From assembly GCF_000730245.1 (NCBI RefSeq), contig NZ_CP004403.1, positions 310,001-374,000 on the forward strand: a DNA stretch of 64,000 bases, in the 5' to 3' direction. This document shows positions 1 through 8,304 of this stretch, piece by piece. The notes below the pieces were generated by a model, which saw only the letters and a program-made list of their open reading frames with translations, had not been told where the DNA came from and ran no database searches. Position numbers and translations under genes: made by a program. The stretch's first letter is position 1; the number at the start of each line of letters is the position of its first letter. The DNA is from an endosymbiont of Acanthamoeba sp. UWC8 (GTDB lineage Bacteria > Pseudomonadota > Alphaproteobacteria > Rickettsiales > Midichloriaceae).

Positions 1-2
1 TG

Positions 3-864
3 CATCACGGTATTGCACATGCATTTCTGGATCACCCGGTCGATAGCTTGTTATTTAACGGCGGTAGGAAAAATTTCAAATATGATGGCTGGGAAGATAT
101 TGTTATTTCATCACTCACTTATAATCCGTTTAGTCTATGCATGTCTGTGCTCGGTGATATACCCTGTATGAAAAATCCTCACTTGGTAAGGTCTATAGAC
201 AGCTCTCTTATAAAAGAAAATCGGGAGGATTATATTGAAGCGGATGACGGAGAGAATATAATTTATTTAAAAGGAAAAGAATTACACCCGATCACCCCGA
301 TGCCACTTGATATTAAAGCAATGCAATATCTCTATACCCCTAATTGTAAAAATTCCGGACAGGAAATTACATATAAATTTGACGGCAACGGCAGTGAATC
401 AATTTTCGGTTTTAAAATCCCACCGCAAGCAATTTTTACGCTTTGGGATTGCAGCAAAAAAAAGCATAATAGATGCCTCAAGCGTTAAAGATACTATTAA
501 AATAGATTTGGAACCGGGTGCCGGGCATTTTAACAGCATAGGCAGTGAAACTTTCTTAATCGGTTATGATGCTTATGTTAAAACCGTGCATATGGGAATA
601 AACGGGGGAGCCATCCATACTTCCCTCAGCGGAGGACATAACATATTTTTAAATGGCTTAAATAATCAAGTATATTTGGAAAGCTCATATAATAACATTA
701 TCCTCCCAAATGAAGAAAGTAATGTATCAATACATAATTTTTTTCAACACTTTACTAATTCACTATATGCAGATAATGGTTCAATATGCGAGGTTATTGA
801 TTTAGGTAATATTGCTGAAGATCATGTTTTAACCTTCAGTAATCATACTATTGAATTTATCTAA
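3..864 (+). pseudogene. M10 serralysin-like metalloprotease remnant, frameshifted, 5' end outside window
   Basis: Serralysins are secreted zinc proteases usually exported by type I systems. At the left edge the reading frame gives HHGIAHAFLDHP, resembling the family zinc motif HExxHxxGxxHP, but the glutamate is lacking and the spacing is one residue short. Further on, PLDIKAMQYLY resembles the stretch of serralysins just before the C-terminal domain. FTLWDCS followed by IIDAS and a glycine-rich part resembles the start of the serralysin C-terminal (Peptidase_M10_C) domain. The frame breaks at an A8 tract (456-463). With seven A's it would read through SKKSIIDASS to the stop at 864. I see no clear RTX nonapeptide array. 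The gene starts left of the window, so its full length is unknown. I infer a decaying gene; a homopolymer sequencing error could explain the frameshift but not the missing glutamate. Confidence 0.6.
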
Positions 865-916
865 ACAATATGACCGGAACAGTATTGTTGTAATAGACTA
901 AAGAAGCTGGCAGCTG

Positions 917-1708
917 TTATTCACTACTAAACTGTTCCTTCATCACTCTTTCTTCAAACATATTTTGCTTATCAAATAAAATCTTAAGCACCTTATCTTT
1001 TCTTTCGGTTATTTCTACCGATCTCACATTTCTAACTTCGGTAGAATCCGCAACCGCGCTCACAGGTCGTTTATCCGCCTCCAATACTTCAAGCCGTACC
1101 CGGCTTTTATGAGATAAAAGCGCGCCTCTCCACCTTCTCGGTCTAAAAGGACAAATCGGAGTAAGCGCTAAAATATTGGCATCAAGAGGAATAATCGGTC
1201 CATATGCGGCAAAGTTATAAGCACTACTTCCGGCAGGTGTAGCGATTAAAACACCGTCGGCAACTAAACAATCCAGTCTAACTTCATCGTTTACAAAAAT
1301 TCTGATTTTTGCAGCTTGGTTAGTTTCCCTAAGCAGCGATACCTCATTAACTGCAAGCGCCACATGTATTTCACCTTCCAACGTTTCTGCTCTCATCTCT
1401 AAAGGATAGAGCCTTGTTTCCACTGCTTTATCAATATGATCCAATAAGTCCTCAAATACATAATCATTCATCAAAAAGCCTACGGAACCTCTATTCATCC
1501 CGTAAATCGGAGTGCTATGATCCATATATCTATGCAGCGCCTTAAGCATCATGCCATCACCTCCGATAGTGATCACTAAATCACACTCCTGAGGAGAGAC
1601 GCTCATAGCATCAATAAAATCATATTTTTTCATGATTTCCTTATAGGCATTCAGCGCTACTATGGAATTAAGATCAGCCATTACTCCGATGCGTTTATAT
1701 TTACTCAT
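917..1708 (-). CDS. nadK: NAD kinase
   Basis: Cytosolic enzyme that phosphorylates NAD to NADP, the source of the NADP pool. The 263-residue product has the diagnostic GGDG at residues 49-52, the following GMNRGSVGFLM segment, the NE motif in AVNEVSLLRE near 120, and the glycine-rich DGVLIATPAGSSAY near 151-165. The length is close to that of the short bacterial NadK proteins. It is transcribed away from the Smr-hemD-miaA group on the other strand, with about 90 bases between the two starts, so the intergenic region probably holds divergent promoters. Identification is firm. Confidence 0.93.
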   Translation of the reverse strand: MSKYKRIGVMADLNSIVALNAYKEIMKKYDFIDAMSVSPQECDLVITIGGDGMMLKALHRYMDHSTPIYGMNRGSVGFLMNDYVFEDLLDHIDKAVETRLYPLEMRAETLEGEIHVALAVNEVSLLRETNQAAKIRIFVNDEVRLDCLVADGVLIATPAGSSAYNFAAYGPIIPLDANILALTPICPFRPRRWRGALLSHKSRVRLEVLEADKRPVSAVADSTEVRNVRSVEITERKDKVLKILFDKQNMFEERVMKEQFSSE

Positions 1709-1797
1709 TATATAATGTTTAAAAACCTTGCAATAAGATGTTGTTTAAAAGCTTATTTACCATAAAATGTAAATGCAGGAAACAGTATTAAATAATA

Positions 1798-2370
1798 ATG
1801 ACAAACGAAGTGGATGATTTCAAGCTCTGGTTTAGTATGGTTAAGGATGTAAAAAAACTTAATACCAAAGCTAAAGTAGCAACTGAACTGAAGCCTCTCC
1901 CTAAACTTGACCCTTACAAGGCTAAACCATTGCCTCAAATCTTTGCTCCAAAGAACAGTAAGAATTTAATTGATTTAGAGATTAATAACAGCGCCGGGAT
2001 TGACTATTCAACAAACAGGAAAATTGTGAAAGGTGAATATGTTATAGACGGCACTCTTGATCTTCACGGAAAAACTCAAGAGCAGGCTTTTTTAACTTTA
2101 ACTAAATTTATTGAAGAGGCATATCATGCTCAAAAACGATTATTATTAGTTATAGTCGGCAAAGGTAAGCAATCGGAGAACAATCACGGGTTATTAAGAG
2201 GATTAGTACCACATTGGGTTAACCACCCAAGTCTCAGGCATCTGATAATCGGCATTAAGACCGCAGCTCCTAAGCATGGGGGAGACGGTGCAATTTATAT
2301 ATTATTAAAAAGAATAAGAAATGATTCTAATTACAAGACCAAAAGTACAAGCAAGACTTACAAAGTTTAG
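1798..2370 (+). CDS. Smr domain protein
   Basis: Small MutS-related (Smr) domain protein of 190 residues. The N-terminal 75 residues are charged and proline-containing with no recognisable fold. The Smr domain follows: a DLHGKTQEQA start near residue 88, a VIVGKGKQ strand-turn near 120, and the closing HGGDGAIYILLKR near the C-terminus, where many relatives have HGGSGAFYVLLRR. Smr domains bind or nick nucleic acids, but the function of these short stand-alone alphaproteobacterial proteins is poorly defined. The last 50 bases overlap the start of hemD in another frame, so the two are probably co-transcribed and translationally coupled. Confidence 0.85.
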   Translation: MTNEVDDFKLWFSMVKDVKKLNTKAKVATELKPLPKLDPYKAKPLPQIFAPKNSKNLIDLEINNSAGIDYSTNRKIVKGEYVIDGTLDLHGKTQEQAFLTLTKFIEEAYHAQKRLLLVIVGKGKQSENNHGLLRGLVPHWVNHPSLRHLIIGIKTAAPKHGGDGAIYILLKRIRNDSNYKTKSTSKTYKV

Positions 2371-3007
2371 GCTTAAAAGTATGGGTTATAAAGTTATTTG
2401 CTATCCTCAACTTAAAATTGAGTTTAATATTAATATTACTCTACCAGAAGTTGATTTATATAACAGCTTAATTGTTACTAGCCAAAACACCGCTCAAGCT
2501 ATAAAAGATTATGCTCAACTAAAAGATATTCATGTTCACATAGTCGGGGAGAAAACCGCTGAAGTTTTAAGAAATTACGGTTTTAAGAATATAGCATCTA
2601 TCAGCAATGATCATATAGAGTTAATCAGTAAAATTAAAGAGGGGGTGCCGCATTTATCAAAACTTCTTTATCTGCGCGGAGACCATGTAGCCGGTGATAT
2701 CAAAAGGAAGCTCAGGCAAAATTACATTATTGATAACCTAATAGTTTATAAATCAGTAGAAATTCCTATGCCAAAAAAAATACTTTGCCTCTTAAAAAGC
2801 AAAATCATCAGTATGGTACTTTTTTACTCTCCGCGCACTGCCGCCCTATTTGCAAAGAACACCATAAACCTAAATTTTTTAAATATAAGCGCGATATGTA
2901 TTAGCCAAAACACAGCAGATGAGTTATCTTCTCTAAACTTTAAAGAGATAAAAATAGCTAAGCTACCGAACGAGAATTCAATGCTGGAATATATTACAAA
3001 TGAATAA
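2321..3007 (+). CDS. hemD: uroporphyrinogen-III synthase
   Basis: Cyclises hydroxymethylbilane to uroporphyrinogen III in haem biosynthesis. HemD diverges strongly in sequence, but the product has the typical N-terminus ILITRPKVQA (the TRP motif lies right at the start), two Rossmann-like halves, a VGEKTAEVL segment near residue 75, LYLRGDH near 125 and YSPRTAALF near 173. The length of 228 is normal. The start lies 50 bases inside the smr gene. Because the TRP motif is encoded within the overlap, a downstream start is unlikely. The 3' end overlaps miaA by 8 bases, giving a tight smr-hemD-miaA unit. Confidence 0.85.
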   Translation: MILITRPKVQARLTKFRLKSMGYKVICYPQLKIEFNINITLPEVDLYNSLIVTSQNTAQAIKDYAQLKDIHVHIVGEKTAEVLRNYGFKNIASISNDHIELISKIKEGVPHLSKLLYLRGDHVAGDIKRKLRQNYIIDNLIVYKSVEIPMPKKILCLLKSKIISMVLFYSPRTAALFAKNTINLNFLNISAICISQNTADELSSLNFKEIKIAKLPNENSMLEYITNE

Positions 3008-3872
3008 AAAGATATTAGTTATCTGCGGGGCTACCGCTTCCGGCAAATCCGCATATGCAATTGAACAGGCACTAAAAAGAAATGGTATAATTTTAAATGC
3101 CGACTCGATGCAAATATATAAACATATCCCTATACTTACCGCCCAGCCGAGCAAAGAAGACTTAAGTATTGTGCCACATGAATTATATGGCGGGGTTGAA
3201 ATTGACGCAGAATTTTCGGTAGGCAAATGGCTAAGCCTAGTAGTACCTAGAATAAAAGAAATATTAACAATCGGAAAAACACCGATTTTAGTCGGCGGCA
3301 CCGGTTTATACCTAAAGTCCCTAATTGAAGGATTTGCAGTTATTCCACAAATCTCTTCGGAAACCAAAAAATACATAGCTGATATCAGAGCTAAACACAC
3401 AAATTCAGAGATTCATGCAATGCTTGAGACGAGGGATATTGCCTTATACAATAGGCTAAAACCCAATGACACGAAAAGAATATTGCGTGGACTTGAAGTT
3501 TACCATGAAACTAAAAAATCCCTTTCGGATTGGCAAATAAATAACCATACCTCTTTCTTTAATAGAAGTTTATTTTCCATAACCCTAATCAACCCTGAAC
3601 GTGAAGTTATATATAATAACTGCAACCAAAGGTTTATTAAAATGCTGGAAAATGGTGCGATTGAAGAGGTTAAATTCATTATGGAAAATTATCCTGATAT
3701 TAGATACCCTGAAGCAATCGGTCTGAGAGAAATTATATCATACCTCAAAAATGAATGTACGTTAAATGAGGTAACTGTTAAAGCACAACAGCTAACCAGA
3801 AATTATGCAAAGCGCCAGCTAACTTGGCTTAAACACCAGATGAAGTATGATAATATCATAGAAAGTACCTGA
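3000..3872 (+). CDS. miaA: tRNA dimethylallyltransferase
   Basis: Transfers a dimethylallyl group to A37 of tRNAs that read codons starting with U, the first step of ms2i6A synthesis. The 290-residue protein begins with a P-loop, GATASGKS (residues 9-16), then LNADSMQIYKHIPILTAQPS, the substrate-binding DSxQ region, and VGGTGLYLKSL near residue 98. The C-terminal half has EAIGLREI and the basic RNYAKRQLTWLKHQ, all standard for MiaA. The length is slightly short, as in other Rickettsiales. Its start overlaps the end of hemD by 8 bases. Confidence 0.95.
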   Translation: MNKKILVICGATASGKSAYAIEQALKRNGIILNADSMQIYKHIPILTAQPSKEDLSIVPHELYGGVEIDAEFSVGKWLSLVVPRIKEILTIGKTPILVGGTGLYLKSLIEGFAVIPQISSETKKYIADIRAKHTNSEIHAMLETRDIALYNRLKPNDTKRILRGLEVYHETKKSLSDWQINNHTSFFNRSLFSITLINPEREVIYNNCNQRFIKMLENGAIEEVKFIMENYPDIRYPEAIGLREIISYLKNECTLNEVTVKAQQLTRNYAKRQLTWLKHQMKYDNIIEST

Positions 3873-3875
3873 TTA

Positions 3876-4391
3876 TCACAACTCGGTAAACAGGCTGGTA
3901 AACTCTAAGTTTATCTCCTCAATAGTTGTATTATCATTTGCGCAAAACTCCTCCAGTAGTATAGCATATTCTTTCTGAAATGAAGGTTTGCCGGCATAAG
4001 CAAATTCCGCATTGCGGTACTGATCCAAGTCAATCCCCATTTCAATAATGCCGAACTTCTTTAAATTCTCATTTATTATTTTTATTTCTTTATTAAGTAT
4101 TTCATTTTTCGCATTGTCATAAAATTTTAATTCCTGAGATTGCAAATCAAATTCAAATATTACGTTTTCATCTCCGGCTATCTTAACTGCGAGCTTAAAA
4201 AGAAACTCATCCATATCATTTATATATTTCTCAACCAGCTCACCTTCCGGAGTAGTTTTTTCATTGCAGGGGTTTTTTAGCTTAAATTTATGATTAGCAT
4301 ATTCGGTTATATTATTTTTGCTCAATGCTTTTATTGCACCGTAAAAATTAGGTGCCTGTTCTTTAAATCGCTCGTATGAAACTAAAGTCAT
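3876..4391 (-). CDS. hypothetical protein, 171 residues
   Basis: I do not recognise this protein. It is soluble and acidic, without a signal peptide or membrane segment, and has a long helical centre (roughly residues 85-130, rich in N, E, I and K) that could be a short coiled coil. The start is supported by AGGCAAGGG immediately before the ATG. It is convergent with miaA, with only three bases between the two stops, and diverges from tolQ. Codon use looks like that of its neighbours, so I see no sign of recent transfer. Confidence 0.6.
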   Translation of the reverse strand: MTLVSYERFKEQAPNFYGAIKALSKNNITEYANHKFKLKNPCNEKTTPEGELVEKYINDMDEFLFKLAVKIAGDENVIFEFDLQSQELKFYDNAKNEILNKEIKIINENLKKFGIIEMGIDLDQYRNAEFAYAGKPSFQKEYAILLEEFCANDNTTIEEINLEFTSLFTEL

Positions 4392-4520
4392 CCCTTGCCT
4401 ATGCTATATAACTATTTAAAATTTATGGTAATGTGGGTAATAATTCTTTGTCAAATATTTTAAAATATAGCTGATTCTAAAAACCCCTTGCCTACATGCT
4501 GAAGTGTGTTAAATTTCTTG

Positions 4521-4526
4521 TATAAT
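4521..4526 (+). promoter_or_regulatory. possible -10 box upstream of tolQ
   Basis: A perfect TATAAT lies about 20 bases before the tolQ start codon. No convincing -35 box is seen at the usual distance, and A+T-rich DNA produces this hexamer often, so this is only a candidate. If real, the leader of the tolQRA transcript would be very short. Confidence 0.3.
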
Positions 4527-4545
4527 ATTACTCTATGGAATTTTA

Positions 4546-5316
4546 ATGCCTGCAATTTTCACCCTCATTACCGCTGCACCCGTAGATCGTGTCATATCTT
4601 CGGTAGATAATGTTGCTAATCAAACCGTACATGCTGCTCCGAAATTTTCATTTTTAGGGCTTTTTTTTCAAGCTGATTTTGTTGTTCAAACAGTAATGGT
4701 GCTATTGTTACTCGCTTCAGTGTGGAGCTGGGCTATTATTTTTAATAAAACAATCTCATTAAAAGCTATTAAATTTAGGATGAACCGTTTTGAAAATGAG
4801 TTTTGGTCGGGCGCATCTTTGGATAAACTTTTCAGACAAGTTAAAAATAAGCAGGATCACCCGCTGGCTATCATATTTTCTGCGGCAATTGATGAATGGA
4901 ATACCAGAAACACTAAAAACATCGGTTCTGATTCAAGTCTAAGAGCCAGCGCCAAAGAAAGAATCCATCAGGCGATGCAAGTTGCCGCCAACAAAGCTTT
5001 AGATAATATTGAAAAAAACTTAAACTTCCTAGCCACAGTTGGCTCAAGTGCACCGTTTATCGGTCTGTTCGGCACCGTGTGGGGAATCATGGTAAGCTTC
5101 CAATCAATTGCAGTTTCAAAGAATACCAGCTTAGCAGTTGTCGCTCCTGGAATTGCCGAAGCATTGCTTGCAACTGCTTTAGGGCTTGCTGCCGCTATAC
5201 CGGCGGTAATTTTTTATAATAAATTTGCTTCGGAAGTAAACAGAATTTCAAACAAGGTTGATGCTTTCTCAATGGAATTAAGCTCAATGATTTCAAGAGA
5301 ATTGGATAATCAATAA
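4546..5316 (+). CDS. tolQ: Tol-Pal inner-membrane protein TolQ
   Basis: MotA/TolQ/ExbB-family proton channel subunit of the Tol-Pal machine, which constricts the outer membrane at division. A first membrane segment lies at about residues 38-62 (FVVQTVMVLLLLASVWSWAI). The family domain follows, with LNFLATVGSSAPFIGLFGTVWGIM near 163-186 and a last hydrophobic segment, IAEALLATALGLAAAIPAV, near 205-223. The length of 256 is a little above E. coli TolQ because of an extended N-terminus. tolR starts two bases after the stop, so the genes form an operon. TolQ is chosen over ExbB because tolR and a tolA-like gene follow. Confidence 0.92.
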   Translation: MPAIFTLITAAPVDRVISSVDNVANQTVHAAPKFSFLGLFFQADFVVQTVMVLLLLASVWSWAIIFNKTISLKAIKFRMNRFENEFWSGASLDKLFRQVKNKQDHPLAIIFSAAIDEWNTRNTKNIGSDSSLRASAKERIHQAMQVAANKALDNIEKNLNFLATVGSSAPFIGLFGTVWGIMVSFQSIAVSKNTSLAVVAPGIAEALLATALGLAAAIPAVIFYNKFASEVNRISNKVDAFSMELSSMISRELDNQ

Positions 5317-5317
5317 T

Positions 5318-5749
5318 ATGGCTACAAATCTTTTTCGAAATACCTCAACCCGTGCAAGGCGCACACTAAACAGCGAGATAAACGTTACGCCTTTCGTTGA
5401 CGTTATGCTGGTACTGCTGGTAATATTTATGGTTACTTCACCAATGCTGGTCGCGGGAGTAAATGTTGACCTTCCGAAAACTAAATCTTCCCCACTTTCC
5501 GGGCAGGATGAACCGCTTGCAATCACAATTGATAAGAAGGGGAACATTTATTTGCAGGAAAACAAAATAAGTATTGATGAGCTGCCTAAGAAGCTGGGAG
5601 CAATACTTGGTGAAAAGAAGGATACCAGAATATTTGTGCGTGGCGATCAGAGTGCAAATTATGGTAAGGTAGTAGTAGTTTTCAGTTCATTAAAAGAAGC
5701 CGGGTTTAATAACGTTGCGCTTGTAACCCAAGCACATACCACCCCTTAA
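5318..5749 (+). CDS. tolR: Tol-Pal protein TolR (ExbD/TolR family)
   Basis: Inner-membrane partner of TolQ in the proton-driven Tol-Pal complex. The 143-residue protein has a short cytoplasmic start, then INVTPFVDVMLVLLVIFMVT (residues 21-40), which carries the family's membrane aspartate. A periplasmic domain follows with ITIDKKGNIYLQ and the VRGDQSANYGKVV motif typical of ExbD/TolR. It sits between tolQ (2-base gap) and tolA (16-base gap). Confidence 0.92.
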   Translation: MATNLFRNTSTRARRTLNSEINVTPFVDVMLVLLVIFMVTSPMLVAGVNVDLPKTKSSPLSGQDEPLAITIDKKGNIYLQENKISIDELPKKLGAILGEKKDTRIFVRGDQSANYGKVVVVFSSLKEAGFNNVALVTQAHTTP

Positions 5750-5765
5750 GAAGAGAGCATTTTAG

Positions 5766-6620
5766 ATGTACAAGGGTTTATTAGCTTCAGTAGTATTTCA
5801 TATTGCAATACTATGTTTATTTATTTTTGGCCTGCCTTTTAGCTACCATAAAGCCGATCTCGATTATGCTATTGTGGTTGATATGGTTGATATCTCTGAA
5901 ATCACTAATATTAAAGTCAATAACTCTCAAAAAACTAAACCTAAAGAAGTTGAACAAACAAGAAATATCCCTAAAGCTAAACAGGAAAAAAAGATAGAAA
6001 AGATTGAGCCTGAAGCAAAAGAGGAGCCTGTAAAGAGAGCTGAAGATACAAAGGCTGAAACTTTACCTGAAAAGAAAAAATCACCTGAAAAGCTTAAGAA
6101 AGAGGATCAAAAAAAACTTGAGAAGGAAAAAAAGAAGAGAGAAGAACAAAAGAAAAAGCATGACGATGATCTTTTTGCAAAATCAATATTAAATACTTTG
6201 GAAGAGGCTTCCGAAGCTGAAAAAGAAGATAAAAAAAAGCCCGATAAGAAGGAGACTAAAACAAAACCTTTAAAAGGTGAAACAAATAAAGAATATAATT
6301 CATCACTTCCCCTCTCGCTTAGCGAGAAAGATTTTATTCGCTCACAAGTTGAAAAGCACTGGAATACGACAGCTTTCAGCGGCGCTGATAGTTTAGGTAT
6401 GCAAGTAACTCTCCATATTAAACTTGATAGAGAAGGAAACGTAGTTGAAGTTAGACCGGTTAAAAAACTTTTTAATAATAATCCTAAATATGAAGCTTTC
6501 GTTGAAAGCACAATAAGAGCTGTAAAAATGGCTTCCCCAATTCAAAATTTACCTATTGAAAAATTTAAAACCTGGGAGGAGATGAAATATAACTTTGATT
6601 CGAGCGGAATGATTTATTAA
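5766..6620 (+). CDS. tolA: TolA-like protein, TonB-type C-terminus
   Basis: Third gene of the tol operon. Residues 7-25 form a single membrane anchor. Residues about 55-170 are extremely rich in Lys and Glu, the long helical periplasmic spacer typical of TolA. The C-terminal part from about 185 (SEKDFIRSQVEKHWN and the conserved-looking LHIKLDREGNVVEVRPV) is the TolA/TonB domain that contacts Pal and outer-membrane proteins. At 284 residues it is shorter than E. coli TolA but usual for alphaproteobacteria. tolB and pal are not in this window; I infer they are elsewhere in the genome. Confidence 0.82.
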   Translation: MYKGLLASVVFHIAILCLFIFGLPFSYHKADLDYAIVVDMVDISEITNIKVNNSQKTKPKEVEQTRNIPKAKQEKKIEKIEPEAKEEPVKRAEDTKAETLPEKKKSPEKLKKEDQKKLEKEKKKREEQKKKHDDDLFAKSILNTLEEASEAEKEDKKKPDKKETKTKPLKGETNKEYNSSLPLSLSEKDFIRSQVEKHWNTTAFSGADSLGMQVTLHIKLDREGNVVEVRPVKKLFNNNPKYEAFVESTIRAVKMASPIQNLPIEKFKTWEEMKYNFDSSGMIY

Positions 6621-6847
6621 TATTCTCGCTTCGCCTCAAAGAGGGATCTTAAAACCTCCCTGGCGCACTTAGAAACCATTGAAAATTAAAGAATTGAGAT
6701 AATAGCAGATAAAAATAATATTAGAATTGAACTAAAACTCTACAGCTTGAAGCAAATCAATGCCACTATTTCTAAACATAGTTTATTAAGTTATAAATCA
6801 CACAATAATATTTATTTAACCTAGGCGCTTTATAACAAAGTAAAGAT

Positions 6848-6925
6848 ACATAAAAATTATTTAATAATTTTTATGAGCGCTGCCCCTTTAAAAAAAGGGT
6901 GGGGCGGAGGGGCGCGCTACTATTA
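6848..6925 (+). repeat. dispersed palindromic repeat A, copy 1
   Basis: Part of a gene-free stretch between tolA and the next gene (6621-7214) that otherwise holds only repeat B. An A/T-rich arm (ACATAAAAATTATTTAATAA) leads into a G+C-rich imperfect palindrome, ATGAGCGCTGCCCC, spacer, GGGGCGGAGGGGCGCGC, then TACTATTA. The same arrangement occurs inverted near 52.8 kb. In DNA this A+T-rich, the GC-rich core stands out strongly. No coding potential is seen. Outside repeats A and B I see nothing recognisable in 6621-7214. Confidence 0.7.
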
Positions 6926-7084
6926 ATTCTATTAATTTTGATAATAAGTCATTAGGATTATCTGAAGGCTTGTTTAAATAAATATGTAAGTTATTCAAAT
7001 TAATTTACTATATAATAAATTAATTTGAATATCCGGCATATTTAATATGTTGTATAATTTAACAACTGAATAATCAGATATAAT

Positions 7085-7201
7085 GATAGTGAGAAGCACG
7101 CGCCTTAACGCCATTTATAGCGTGTGCTTGTATAAATGGCATAATCATTTATACGCAAACTTAGTTAAATTTTTTATAGTTCAACTATGCCCTGTATGTA
7201 G
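7085..7201 (+). repeat. dispersed double-hairpin repeat B, copy 1
   Basis: About 117 bases matching, by eye at roughly 85%, the reverse complement of 53581-53700. It holds two adjacent inverted repeats: AGCACGCGC pairing with GCGTGTGCT, and GTATAAATG pairing with CATTTATAC, followed by an A/T-rich tail ending in TATGTAG. Some arm differences between the copies keep pairing through G-T wobble, suggesting that structure matters. The right end falls 14 bases before the 3' end of the 292-residue gene on the other strand. Confidence 0.8.
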
Positions 7202-7214
7202 CATTTTCAAATGC

Positions 7215-8093
7215 TTAAGAAATCGTAGAAAGATCAGTTTCAAGAGGTATAAAATAATGTACTTTACTCAACTCTTCATTACCGTTTATAAATTCATTTA
7301 CCTCAATTGTATCATTCGGACATTCATCATATGTCTCGATAATAGATCGACTATCAATCCGAATTACCCCAACATTTTCATTAGCGGCAACTTTTAACCA
7401 TTCTTCCTGAGCGACTTTATCCAAACATAGTTTTTTATCCTGAGGGTCAAGGTAATTAACTTGAATATATCCGTCATACTCATCACTTTGAGAGAGGATT
7501 TGAGCACCGGGATGGGCTTTAAGCTTAAGGGATTCTTCCTGTTCCCCTGTAAGATTTGCAGAAGAAGTACTATTTTTATATTTTGAAACTATCGTTTCTA
7601 AATAGTCTGAATCAGTATAATTTTCAAATATGAGAGTCACTATACCGTCCGTAAGCCCGCTCCAACTATCAAGGTAGCTGGTGTCCACCATTTTAGAAGC
7701 AATTAATCCGGCATATATTGCATATTTAAATTGATTTTGTATGTCTAACTTATTAACTAAATGAATTTGTAAAGCAACTTCAGCTAGCGGAAGAACTACT
7801 TTCTCGAAAGTTAATAATACACCAAGCTGAAGAAAATCTAAACCAGCAGGTTTTAGCTCATCAATGGTTGTATCATTTTCTTTAGTTTTTAACTGATCAT
7901 AATGATAAACCATATTAGTTATCGGGTATATGGAACTTAATGCCGCAATATTTTTCACCAACGAGAAAGTTTCCAATACTATAAAACTTTTTATAGGCGA
8001 AGAGTTTGGAACCTTAGAGTAACAAGCACTAACTATAGAATTTAAAACAGTGTCGGTTAAGAAACTGGTCGGAATATCCGTGTATTTGTTCAT
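7215..8093 (-). CDS. hypothetical membrane-associated protein, 292 residues
   Basis: I do not recognise a family. The N-terminal half has three stretches hydrophobic enough to lie in a membrane: near residues 36-62 (FIVLETFSLVKNIAALSSIY), near 88-110 (FLQLGVLLTFEKVVLPLAEV), and near 122-138. The C-terminal half (from about 165) is polar and acidic. GAGGT six bases before the ATG supports the start. The 3' end is next to repeat B. The layout (helical hydrophobic N-half, soluble C-half, no signal peptide) would fit an effector or a lineage-specific membrane protein, but nothing in the sequence decides this. Confidence 0.55.
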   Translation of the reverse strand: MNKYTDIPTSFLTDTVLNSIVSACYSKVPNSSPIKSFIVLETFSLVKNIAALSSIYPITNMVYHYDQLKTKENDTTIDELKPAGLDFLQLGVLLTFEKVVLPLAEVALQIHLVNKLDIQNQFKYAIYAGLIASKMVDTSYLDSWSGLTDGIVTLIFENYTDSDYLETIVSKYKNSTSSANLTGEQEESLKLKAHPGAQILSQSDEYDGYIQVNYLDPQDKKLCLDKVAQEEWLKVAANENVGVIRIDSRSIIETYDECPNDTIEVNEFINGNEELSKVHYFIPLETDLSTIS

Positions 8094-8199
8094 GGTTTAC
8101 CTCAAAATAATTGATTAAATCAAGGTTATGATATCACTTAGGAATTAAAAAGTTGATTCATATTAATTAGAGAGGAATATATGCTAAGCTTCTGTTAAG

Positions 8200-8232
8200 A
8201 TAGGGTGGTATTGTTATGAGATATTACCCTAT
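8200..8232. other. 12-bp stem hairpin in the gap between two genes
   Basis: ATAGGGTGGTAT and ATATTACCCTAT can pair over 12 positions (two as G-T) around a 9-base loop. It lies between the 3' end of the AsmA gene and the start of the 292-residue gene. No T-run follows on either strand, so it does not look like a standard terminator. It could be a leader structure or chance. Confidence 0.35.
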
Positions 8233-8304
8233 AGATCCATGTATATAGCATTAGCCGTTTTTTAAATTAAAAACTCTAATTTGCAAGTAATTAACTATAA
8301 CAGC

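Noticed and set aside
6621-6847. A hidden gene between tolA and repeat A
   Set aside because: Stops occur often in all frames on both strands and no ribosome site leads into a sensible product.
7083-7397. 104-codon plus-strand frame starting in repeat B
   Set aside because: It runs through both hairpins of repeat B and then antisense to the 3' end of the 292-residue gene, and its composition is not protein-like.
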